DNA of 64,000 bases, taken from Echinicola marina (lineage in GTDB: Bacteria > Bacteroidota > Bacteroidia > Cytophagales > Cyclobacteriaceae). The number at the start of each line of letters is the position of its first letter. Position 1 is the first letter of the stretch. The position numbers and the translations under genes were made by a program. The stretch is from the NCBI RefSeq assembly GCF_020463795.1, contig NZ_CP080025.1, positions 2,291,501 through 2,355,500 of the forward strand. Direction: 5' to 3'. A model generated the notes under the pieces. The model had not been told where the DNA came from. It saw only the letters and a list, made by a program, of their open reading frames with translations, and did no database searches. Below are positions 8,906 to 15,805 of the stretch, piece by piece.

Positions 8906-9885
8906 CCTCCGATTAGTGTCATGGATTTTTTGGTGACGGACTGTTTTTCGGCTTCAAATCCATCCTTATGACGAGTTTGCAAAGCAGTGTATATGCTAAA
9001 TTTCAATCCGCTTACATTTATATAATTTCTCAACAGTGATTTGAGATCAATGGTTTCTGTTGCGTAAAGACAAGTTTGCATTTCTCCCTTTGCCGAAACC
9101 CGCACACGGTTACATGTGCCGCAAAATGTTCTGGAATAACTGGGGATAATACCGAATGAGCCCTTTGCCCCCTTGATCTTGTAGTTGAGTGAGGTGGAAC
9201 TAGGTGCTGCAGGTAATTTCTCTACTTCACCAAAATGTTTTTTGATATGTTCTATAATGGCAATATAGTCCCATTTGAGTACATTTTTGCCTTTGGATTG
9301 GCCATTGAAGGGCATTTCTTCCAAGAATCTTACTGTGATAGGATGTTCCTGGACAAAATTGATAAAAGGTATGATATCCGCTGTGTTTTTGCCGTTCATG
9401 ACCACACAGTTCAGCTTGATATTGAAACCTTGTTCTACCATCATTAAGATATTGGCCATGACGGTATCATATTGGTCACGCCTGGTGATATGGTTAAACC
9501 GGTCTTTGTCCAAACTGTCAAAACTTACATTGATGGTGGTGATGCCTAGCGCTTTTAGTTGGGTGATATGAGGGCCTATCAGTGTGGCATTGGTCGTGAT
9601 GGATATTTCATCTAGTCCTTGTAATTGGCTTATTCTTTCTAAAAAATCCATTAGTCCCTTACGGACAAATGGTTCACCACCTGTAATCCTGATTTTGTTT
9701 ATGCCCATATCCACAAAAGCTTCGGCCATGATGAACATCTCCTCCCAGCTGAGCAACTCATGCTTGTGGGCAAACTGGACTCCTTCCTCGGGCATACAAT
9801 ATTGACACCGCAGATTACAGTTATCTGTGACAGATAGTCTCAGGTAATTTATTTTTCTTCCGTGATTGTCAATTATAGATGGCAT
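8902..9885 (-). CDS. moaA: GTP 3',8-cyclase MoaA (radical SAM)
   Basis: MoaA uses S-adenosylmethionine and two iron-sulfur clusters to turn GTP into 3',8-cyclo-7,8-dihydro-GTP. The radical-SAM cluster motif is C23-x3-C27-x2-C30, followed by the SAM-binding ITGGEPFVRKGL. The second cluster motif is FCGTCNRVRVSAKGEMQTC (C-x2-C-x13-C) near residue 255. The C-terminus ends in Gly-Gly, the flexible tail needed for activity in this family. Length is 327 aa. It lies between moaE and moaC in the operon. Confidence 0.96.
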   Translation of the reverse strand: MPSIIDNHGRKINYLRLSVTDNCNLRCQYCMPEEGVQFAHKHELLSWEEMFIMAEAFVDMGINKIRITGGEPFVRKGLMDFLERISQLQGLDEISITTNATLIGPHITQLKALGITTINVSFDSLDKDRFNHITRRDQYDTVMANILMMVEQGFNIKLNCVVMNGKNTADIIPFINFVQEHPITVRFLEEMPFNGQSKGKNVLKWDYIAIIEHIKKHFGEVEKLPAAPSSTSLNYKIKGAKGSFGIIPSYSRTFCGTCNRVRVSAKGEMQTCLYATETIDLKSLLRNYINVSGLKFSIYTALQTRHKDGFEAEKQSVTKKSMTLIGG

Positions 9886-9894
9886 AAAATTCTT

Positions 9895-10311
9895 TTATGG
9901 ATGGGCATTTATCCAAGTACTGTGATCTCGGTAAGTTTCTTTTTTCCAAATGGGGACCACTTCTTTCAAGCGATCAATTAGGTGCCTTGAGGCCTGAAAT
10001 GAGGCATCTCGATGAACTGAGGAGGTCCCTATAAAAACGACTGGATCAGTGATTTCTTTTTCGCCTATAGCATGAATAATTACAATTTTATTCAAAGGCC
10101 ATTTTTTTGCGGCGTCTTCAGCTAGCTCTTCCATCTTTAATATGGCCATCTTTTCATAGGCTTCAAAGAAGAGGTGATTGACTTCCTTACTGTTGTTGAG
10201 ATCCCTTACCGTCCCAATGAAAGTGCAGATTCCTCCACTTTTGGGGTCTACTAGCATTTGGTAAGCCTCTGCAATATTGATTTCAGATGTAATGGCGATA
10301 TGACTTTCCAT
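9895..10311 (-). CDS. moaE: Molybdopterin synthase catalytic subunit MoaE
   Basis: MoaE with thiocarboxylated MoaD adds the dithiolene sulfurs to cyclic pyranopterin monophosphate. Family motifs are GGICTFIGTVRDLNNSKEV near residue 30, LFFEAYEKMA near 48, IIHAIGEKEITDPVVFIGTS near 78, and the catalytic lysine segment VPIWKKETY near 120. The 138-aa length is normal. It is 11 bases after moaD and nine before moaA, so the two synthase subunits are translated together. Confidence 0.94.
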   Translation of the reverse strand: MESHIAITSEINIAEAYQMLVDPKSGGICTFIGTVRDLNNSKEVNHLFFEAYEKMAILKMEELAEDAAKKWPLNKIVIIHAIGEKEITDPVVFIGTSSVHRDASFQASRHLIDRLKEVVPIWKKETYRDHSTWINAHP

Positions 10312-10322
10312 GGTGTATTTCT

Positions 10323-10562
10323 TTATCCACCACTTACTGGTGGAATCAGGGCAACTTCATCGTGCTTATTGATTACAGTTTCTTCACTTGCGTAGAATAG
10401 ATTGACCGATATGGCGAGAGAAGGAAGGTTGATCAAATCTGGATATTTTTGATAAAGCAGGTCCTTGAAATCCTTTACTTTGACAAAGGTTTCTTCCATC
10501 GGGAAATCTATCATGGCTGCCCCTGTAATGTCCTTGGCAACTCCAAATGCATGTACTTTCAT
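10323..10562 (-). CDS. moaD: Molybdopterin synthase sulfur-carrier subunit MoaD
   Basis: A ubiquitin-like ThiS/MoaD protein of about 79 aa ending in Gly-Gly (ALIPPVSGG), the residue pair that MoeB adenylylates and that carries the thiocarboxylate. I start it at the ATG at 10562 (MKVHAFGVAKDITG), the position that fits the beta-grasp fold; the frame is open further upstream with an ATG at 10622 and a TTG at 10631. It is the first gene of the moaD-moaE-moaA-moaC-mobA-moeB series. A 16-bp TACGTA-type box lies 91-106 bp upstream of this start. Confidence 0.88.
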   Translation of the reverse strand: MKVHAFGVAKDITGAAMIDFPMEETFVKVKDFKDLLYQKYPDLINLPSLAISVNLFYASEETVINKHDEVALIPPVSGG

Positions 10563-10652
10563 AACGATTTTAATTACTTCAAGTGAATGGTGTTCAGTTC
10601 TTTGTGTAAGGTTACTGATCATTTTTAGCAAGGTACTAAATAATTTGATAAA

Positions 10653-10668
10653 TACGTAAAAATACGTA
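10653..10668. promoter_or_regulatory. Putative NarL-type operator (TACGTA-N4-TACGTA) before the moa operon
   Basis: The sequence TACGTAAAAATACGTA occurs here and is repeated exactly at 18394-18409. It can be read as two inverted heptamers, TACGTAA and TACGTAT, separated by 2 bp, the same 7-2-7 geometry as E. coli NarL sites (TACYYMT-N2-AKRRGTA). No clean TAnnTTTG box follows on the minus strand. Binding by the neighbouring response regulator is an inference. Confidence 0.6.
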
Positions 10669-10762
10669 CAAAATTAAGTGGGTTTAGGGCCTGGCTATTG
10701 AAGTGGGGATAAGGTAATAAGAATAGTAGGAACAATCAATAGTTCCTGTTACGAAGGGTGAT

Positions 10763-11443
10763 TTAAGCACTCTCTATATGTTGTTTCAATCCAGGCTCTT
10801 CTTCTAGCTTTTTCAATAATTCAACGACATTGCTCACTTTTAGCTTTTTCATGATATTAAACCGGTGGGTTTCTATGGTCCTGATGCTTTTGCCCAGCTG
10901 TTCAGCAATTTCTTTGTTCCCTATCCCGTCGGAAATCATTTTCAAGATTTGCTTTTCCCGCTTGGTAATCTCATAAGTGTTGGTAGGAGCAATGTTTTTG
11001 GTGACTTTTCTGTCCTTTACGTTGAGATAACTTTTGACCAGTACCTGGCTGATATCTCCACTGAAATATTGGCCGCCTTGGAAAATGGTACGAATGGCTT
11101 TCATGAACTCATCTTTGCTGGTGTCTTTTAGCAAATAACCAGAAGCTCCACATTCAATGGATTGAAGGATATAATCTTCATCATCATGCATGGATAGTAT
11201 CAGCACCTTGGTCGGGTCTTTAAGCTGATTTAGCTTTTTGGTGGCATCAAGACCGTTCATTACGGGCATCCTGATGTCTATGATCAGCAAGTCTGGATTG
11301 ACTTTTTCTACTAATTGAATGGCCTCTTCTCCATTGGCTGCTTCTCCGATCACTTCCACTTCCCCTTCGTTTTCCAGTAGGTTCCTTATACCGCTCCTGA
11401 CTACAACATGGTCATCTGCCAAAACTACTTTTATTTTTTCCAT
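10763..11443 (-). CDS. NarL/LuxR-type response regulator
   Basis: The receiver domain (residues 1-120) has the acidic pair DD at 10-11, the phospho-accepting Asp56 in LLIIDIRMP, Ser in LILSMHDD and Lys in YLLKDTSK. The output domain (about 150-215) is a LuxR/NarL helix-turn-helix: ITKREKQILKMISDGIGNKE, then IAEQLGKSIRTIETHRFNIM. It is read with the histidine kinase 19 bp upstream. The pair sits between the molybdenum-cofactor operon and nirBD, so nitrate/nitrite control of these genes is likely, although NarL-family regulators serve many signals. Name narL is not assigned because orthology cannot be tested here. Confidence 0.9.
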   Translation of the reverse strand: MEKIKVVLADDHVVVRSGIRNLLENEGEVEVIGEAANGEEAIQLVEKVNPDLLIIDIRMPVMNGLDATKKLNQLKDPTKVLILSMHDDEDYILQSIECGASGYLLKDTSKDEFMKAIRTIFQGGQYFSGDISQVLVKSYLNVKDRKVTKNIAPTNTYEITKREKQILKMISDGIGNKEIAEQLGKSIRTIETHRFNIMKKLKVSNVVELLKKLEEEPGLKQHIESA

Positions 11444-11462
11444 CCTCTCTTAATTTTTCATA

Positions 11463-13265
11463 TTAATCCAAAGGTATATTGATGCTTATTTTTGTTCCTT
11501 TTCCCTTTTCGGAAAAGATCGTACACTGTCCATTGATAAAGTTAGCTCTTTCTCGGATATTGAACAGCCCGTGCCCAGAAGCAGAGAAATGCCCTTTTTC
11601 TTCTAATTTTCTCATGTCAAAGCCCTTGCCATCGTCACTGATCTCCAAATTTAAATACTGGGAATTGTGCGAAAGGGTGATTTTGACTTCTTTGGCTTCG
11701 GAATATTTTATGGCATTGTTTACTGCTTCTTGGCAGATCCTGTAAAGGTTGTTTTCTACTTTTCCTTCCAAGCGGGTAAGAAACCCCGTTTGGTTTTCAA
11801 AAGATACCTGAAGGTCTGAAAGTTTAGATATTTCCCTGCAGAATTTATTCAGCACCGGTACAATACCATAGTCTGAAAGTGCACTTGGGGTAAGGTTAAA
11901 GGAAATCCTTCTTACTTCTTTAATGACGTTTTTCAGGAGATCCTTGCTTGTTTTTAACTTATTTCTTTCGATGTCGGTGTTTACCGAGTGGATTCCCTCT
12001 AGGTTAAATTTCATGGCGGACAGCAATTGACCAATACCATCATGCATATCTCTTGAGATACGCTTTCGTTCTTCTTCTTGTCCTTCCAGGATCAAGGCTG
12101 ACCGGAATTGTTGCTCCTTGACTTTCTTTTCGATTCTTTCCCTGTTGATTTCCTGTGAAATGGCCTCTGCTTCTTTCTTTTCTGTTTCATCAGTGGCAAT
12201 GATCATCAGGGTTTCCAGCTCTCCGCTATCACCCATAGTAGGGGTAATGTTTACCTTAAGCCAAACGAAATCCCCCATTTCATTGATGACCTTGATTTCT
12301 CCGGACCAGGTCTTTCCGTAAGGCATCATCTCTTGGATTTTTTCAAGGTAGGCACCTTCATAGCCCTGTTCTTGTAGCCACTTGAAGAGGTTTTGAGGAG
12401 TGTTGTCCTCAAACTCCATCAACTTAGAGAATTTATCAGAAAAGTAGGTGAAATCACCGTTGGCTTTGCATTTGGCAAAAATGGTAAAATCCTCCACATC
12501 CACATCCACCTCCAAAAGATCTTGGTAGGCTTGTTCCAAGGAACTGTAAAGCGAGCTGAGCTCCAAAGTCATTTTTTTGGATTTTTGCTCTGATTGAAGG
12601 AGTTGTCTGAAAGTCTTTTTGATGGTTTTTGCGGAAGGAATGAAAATAAAGAAAATTTCAAACATGATTACACCCAGGGAGATCACCAAAAGAAATATTT
12701 CTATACCCTGAAGGTTGGTGACTTTTGTTTTGGCTTCGTCATCATATTGAAAGACAATCATGTCCATGCCTTTCAAAAATGCCGATTCATGCTTGATGAT
12801 TTGATCAATGTCTTCTTTTATACTGTCGGTCGGGGCCTGTATGTTTTCGTTGAGTTTATGGATGATGTTTTCTGCGGCTCTGACAATGGCAAGGTGGTCT
12901 TGTTCTATATTTTGGAATAAAAACTGGACAGTTTTACTGTTTCGGCTAATAATGTCCAAATTGCCATCACCGTTTTTTAATCCAAGATGGGTGTCTCTCC
13001 AATCGCTTAAGGCCAAACTGAATTCCTGCAAATATTTGTTTCTTTGGGAAGACTGTGTGGAATCCCCTAAAAGTAAGGCGCATTTACTGATTTTTTGGCT
13101 GAGCATTCTTTGCCTTCCGGAAAGGTTGATTACCCGTGAATCATTTTTTTGCTCACTGATAAATTTTTGAACCAGGATTTGGCTGAGAATGATGCTGGTA
13201 GCAATGGCACAAAGGGCTATTAAGTAATAGCGGACCAGCTTTTCGTATTTTGGTTTTTCAGACAA
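11463..13265 (-). CDS. NarX-like sensor histidine kinase with PilJ/NIT-type sensor, PAS and HisKA_3 domains
   Basis: Two transmembrane helices (about residues 12-34 and 188-210) bracket an extracytoplasmic four-helix region. This begins with VINLSGRQRMLSQKISK (45-61), the counterpart of the nitrate-binding P-box of NarX and NarQ. A coiled linker and a PAS domain (about 255-365, with a following TDETEKKEAE junction) come next. The dimerisation domain has the phospho-acceptor His408 in ISRDMHDGIGQLLS, typical of the HisKA_3 subgroup that partners NarL-type regulators, and is followed by an HATPase domain (N box NNAIKY, G boxes DDGKGFD and GHGLFNIRERA). It is co-transcribed with the response regulator. 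Upstream, at 13307-13322, lies a weaker TACGTA-type box. Nitrate or nitrite as ligand is inferred from the P-box and gene context. Confidence 0.88.
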   Translation of the reverse strand: MSEKPKYEKLVRYYLIALCAIATSIILSQILVQKFISEQKNDSRVINLSGRQRMLSQKISKCALLLGDSTQSSQRNKYLQEFSLALSDWRDTHLGLKNGDGNLDIISRNSKTVQFLFQNIEQDHLAIVRAAENIIHKLNENIQAPTDSIKEDIDQIIKHESAFLKGMDMIVFQYDDEAKTKVTNLQGIEIFLLVISLGVIMFEIFFIFIPSAKTIKKTFRQLLQSEQKSKKMTLELSSLYSSLEQAYQDLLEVDVDVEDFTIFAKCKANGDFTYFSDKFSKLMEFEDNTPQNLFKWLQEQGYEGAYLEKIQEMMPYGKTWSGEIKVINEMGDFVWLKVNITPTMGDSGELETLMIIATDETEKKEAEAISQEINRERIEKKVKEQQFRSALILEGQEEERKRISRDMHDGIGQLLSAMKFNLEGIHSVNTDIERNKLKTSKDLLKNVIKEVRRISFNLTPSALSDYGIVPVLNKFCREISKLSDLQVSFENQTGFLTRLEGKVENNLYRICQEAVNNAIKYSEAKEVKITLSHNSQYLNLEISDDGKGFDMRKLEEKGHFSASGHGLFNIRERANFINGQCTIFSEKGKGTKISINIPLD

Positions 13266-13306
13266 GGGTAATGGTTGATATTTATTTTTTTATCCAATAT
13301 TAAAAT

Positions 13307-13322
13307 TACGTAATAACACTTA
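13307..13322. promoter_or_regulatory. Degenerate TACGTA-N4 box before the sensor kinase gene
   Basis: TACGTAATAACACTTA resembles the 16-bp box before moaD and cobA: the first half is exact, the second half has two changes. It lies 42-57 bp upstream of the kinase start. On the minus strand a near-consensus -7 element (TAATATTG) begins four bases after the TACGTA half. This would fit autoregulation, but the match is partial. Confidence 0.4.
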
Positions 13323-13338
13323 AAAAACTAAGGATTAA

Positions 13339-15213
13339 TTATTTTCTTTCTTTTTGGTTAATAAGTAGAATTCCTGATAGGCTATTGATTTCAACCTCTT
13401 TGTCTTGTTTTCGAGTATATCTAATGTGGTGTAGTTCGAGTTTGTACCTTTCGTCTTGGCTCTTGATCATCAGGTGGTTTGGTGAGATGTTGGTGTCTTC
13501 CTCACTTGCTGATAGTACTTGATTTTCTTCTATGAGGGAAGCGATCGACAACTTGACCTGGTCCTGGCCGTTTTGAATCCGCACTCCTTTTCTGTTTTTG
13601 GTAAAAGATAAGTCAAATTGCTTTCCACCCGCATATATTGTTATGCTATCCTGTTGGTTTAAGTGAAATTGGCTGAGGTAATCATATCCGCTTACTTGGG
13701 TGCTGTGTCTGTCCAATTTTGCCCTGATAATATAATCTTTTTGATACGGTTTATTGGATAGGTCGAGCCCCATTGTTTCTAGATAAAGTCTTGATTGGTC
13801 AATGCTCCTGTTTCCTTTAGGATCATTTTTGATTGCCAGCATGATTTGATGAAGGTCTTGGCTGAACCAAGGATCGATTTTATCAAGGCCGTGATGCTCG
13901 GAAAGATATCTTATAATTGATTTGACTTCTTCTTTTTGAGTGGAATCCAAGGATAAATTGAGGTTCTGATTTTCCAGTGCCTCTAATTCAGGCAAACGGT
14001 TCGTTTTCCAAAGAATTTCTTGTCTTAACTTTTGGTCTTTGAGGGAATTGGATTCTGATAGGATGGATTTTAATCTATTGAACTGACTGTTTTCACTTAC
14101 AGAGAAGATACCCCAAGGACCAAATGAGGCTAATAATAACAGCAGGGTAAGTGATGAAGGGATGATTTTGATATTTTGGAAACCTAGAATGAAGTAAAAA
14201 CAGGTGAAAGTGAGCCATATTCCCAGCAAAACTATCAAATAGCGGTTGATGGTAATGCCATATTCACTTATCCTGATCCCGATGGCCAGAAAGAGAACAA
14301 GTACCAGTGGTAATAACAAATAATAGTAAAACCTCGAGAAAGTACTTATCCATGCTTCATCCTTATCATTTCTGTAAGGATAAAGTAATAGCAGGGCCAG
14401 TATTCCCAAAGAGGAAACCGAAATAATCAGATAGCTGACAATTCCTTCTGGCCAGTTCCAGTTGATGATGATCTTGATACAATATCCATAAAGGATCAGT
14501 AAATAAAGCGTCAACAAGGGCAGGAGAATAAATTGACTGAAAATTCTTAGTCCTCTAGGGAAAGTGTTTTCCAATTCTATTTCTTTGAAGTCTTCTGGGA
14601 TGCCCGAAATGAAGAACCAAGTATTGAAAATACCTATGATAAAAATGAAAATCTGAAGAAAGATTTCATCCTCAAATTCGATTTCAAAAAGTAAGTGGAT
14701 GGCCATCAAGGCCAGAATGATGCCTACAAAAATGATCAGGGAAAACAGTAGACCAATGGTCGTACGGATAAATAATGTTTTATTGTAATTCCAAAAGTCC
14801 AAAGTCTGCTTGCTTTTGCTATAAGGCATAAATGAAACCAAGAGATGGGAGCATAGACAGAAAATGGCAAAACGGTAATAGGGCAAAGCAGTATTTTGAC
14901 TGCTGCGTCCATCAGGAAGTGTATAGTATATGCCGACCAATATCGCGAGGCCTATAAACTCTAGAACCTTTTTTTGCTTTTTCGAAAGTTTTTTTTTCTC
15001 TGCAAAGATGATGATGCCAAAAAATAAGGAAATACCTAATGCCGCGACCAACATTCCATTGATAAATGGAAAAAGATTTGTGGAGGAAGAAGCGAATTCT
15101 ACACAATAGTTAGCAAAGGAAACTGCCAATATTGCTGCGATCATGACCCAAGGAAACCGGTTGAAGGATTGTTGGGCCTGATCACGCAGGTATCTTACGG
15201 ATAGTAGTTTCAT
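13339..15213 (-). CDS. DUF4153 family polytopic membrane protein
   Basis: The first 400 residues contain about ten to eleven hydrophobic helices (for example near residues 24-42, 50-68, 85-98, 112-128, 150-175, 185-203). The loop FWNYNKTLFIRTTIGLLFSL after the fourth helix and the acidic LFEIEFEDEIFLQI segment are typical of DUF4153 proteins. The C-terminal 220 residues are soluble and mixed in charge. The family has no assigned function. The gene lies between the nirBD terminator and the kinase operon on the same strand, 73 bp from the kinase gene. Whether it belongs to nitrate metabolism cannot be decided from the sequence. Confidence 0.75.
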   Translation of the reverse strand: MKLLSVRYLRDQAQQSFNRFPWVMIAAILAVSFANYCVEFASSSTNLFPFINGMLVAALGISLFFGIIIFAEKKKLSKKQKKVLEFIGLAILVGIYYTLPDGRSSQNTALPYYRFAIFCLCSHLLVSFMPYSKSKQTLDFWNYNKTLFIRTTIGLLFSLIIFVGIILALMAIHLLFEIEFEDEIFLQIFIFIIGIFNTWFFISGIPEDFKEIELENTFPRGLRIFSQFILLPLLTLYLLILYGYCIKIIINWNWPEGIVSYLIISVSSLGILALLLLYPYRNDKDEAWISTFSRFYYYLLLPLVLVLFLAIGIRISEYGITINRYLIVLLGIWLTFTCFYFILGFQNIKIIPSSLTLLLLLASFGPWGIFSVSENSQFNRLKSILSESNSLKDQKLRQEILWKTNRLPELEALENQNLNLSLDSTQKEEVKSIIRYLSEHHGLDKIDPWFSQDLHQIMLAIKNDPKGNRSIDQSRLYLETMGLDLSNKPYQKDYIIRAKLDRHSTQVSGYDYLSQFHLNQQDSITIYAGGKQFDLSFTKNRKGVRIQNGQDQVKLSIASLIEENQVLSASEEDTNISPNHLMIKSQDERYKLELHHIRYTRKQDKEVEINSLSGILLINQKERK

Positions 15214-15265
15214 AGTTCGAATATGCCAGAGGCTTTGAACTATAATTTACATTAAAAAAATGAAA

Positions 15266-15293
15266 AAGCAGGGTTTAAAATCAAACCCTGCTT
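15266..15293 (-). terminator. Terminator downstream of nirD
   Basis: An 11-bp perfect stem (AAGCAGGGTTT at 15266-15276 against 15283-15293) with a six-base loop is followed on the minus strand by TTTTTCATTTTTTT. It lies 89 bp after the nirD stop in the direction of transcription and should end the nirBD message before the DUF4153 gene. Confidence 0.85.
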
Positions 15294-15381
15294 AGTTACG
15301 AAAAATAGGTCTACTACTAATTGATTATCTGCCAATCTGCCTTTAGGATTTGGTAGACAAACCTATGCTTTCATTTCCCTT

Positions 15382-15759
15382 TTACTCTTCAAAGCCGACA
15401 AATACATGTCCATCCTCGATTTTGATCGGATAGGTGGCAATATCACAGGTGTCACCATTAAGGTTTTTGCCTGATTTCAGGGAGAAAGTTTTTTTATGAA
15501 AAGGACAAGCGACTTTCGGTTCTCCTTCAAATGAGCCAATCATGCCTCTGGATAAGATCATCTGCATTTTATGAGGACAAAGATTTTGGCATGCATACCA
15601 TTCGTTTCTTCTGGTGAAATTAAAAATGGCAATTTGAAGATCTCCATATTTGATGCAGGCTCCTCCATCTTCGGGAAAGCGGTCCACGGGAGCTGCTTTG
15701 AACCAATGTTTGACTTTAGAGGTGTCGGCTGTTTTGTATTTTTCCAATTCTGAAATCAT
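15382..15759 (-). CDS. nirD: Nitrite reductase small subunit NirD (Rieske-type)
   Basis: NirD is the small Rieske-like partner of NAD(P)H nitrite reductase. Unlike many proteobacterial NirD proteins, this one keeps all four Rieske ligands: C61-P-H63 in NLCPHKMQ and C85-P-F-H88 in VACPFHKKTF, so a 2Fe-2S cluster is probably bound. The pattern FEGEPKVACPFH, then FSLKSGKNLNGD, is typical. It follows nirB by 46 bp on the same strand and ends before a strong terminator. Length 125 aa is slightly longer than average because of the N-terminal 18 residues. Confidence 0.9.
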   Translation of the reverse strand: MISELEKYKTADTSKVKHWFKAAPVDRFPEDGGACIKYGDLQIAIFNFTRRNEWYACQNLCPHKMQMILSRGMIGSFEGEPKVACPFHKKTFSLKSGKNLNGDTCDIATYPIKIEDGHVFVGFEE

Positions 15760-15805
15760 GATGTCTTTGTTTAGTGTTAAGGTATCAAAGGGCTATTTGA
15801 TGGGG

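Noticed and set aside
15294-15381. Possible regulatory RNA between nirD and its terminator
   Set aside because: No stable structure or conserved motif seen beyond the terminator itself.
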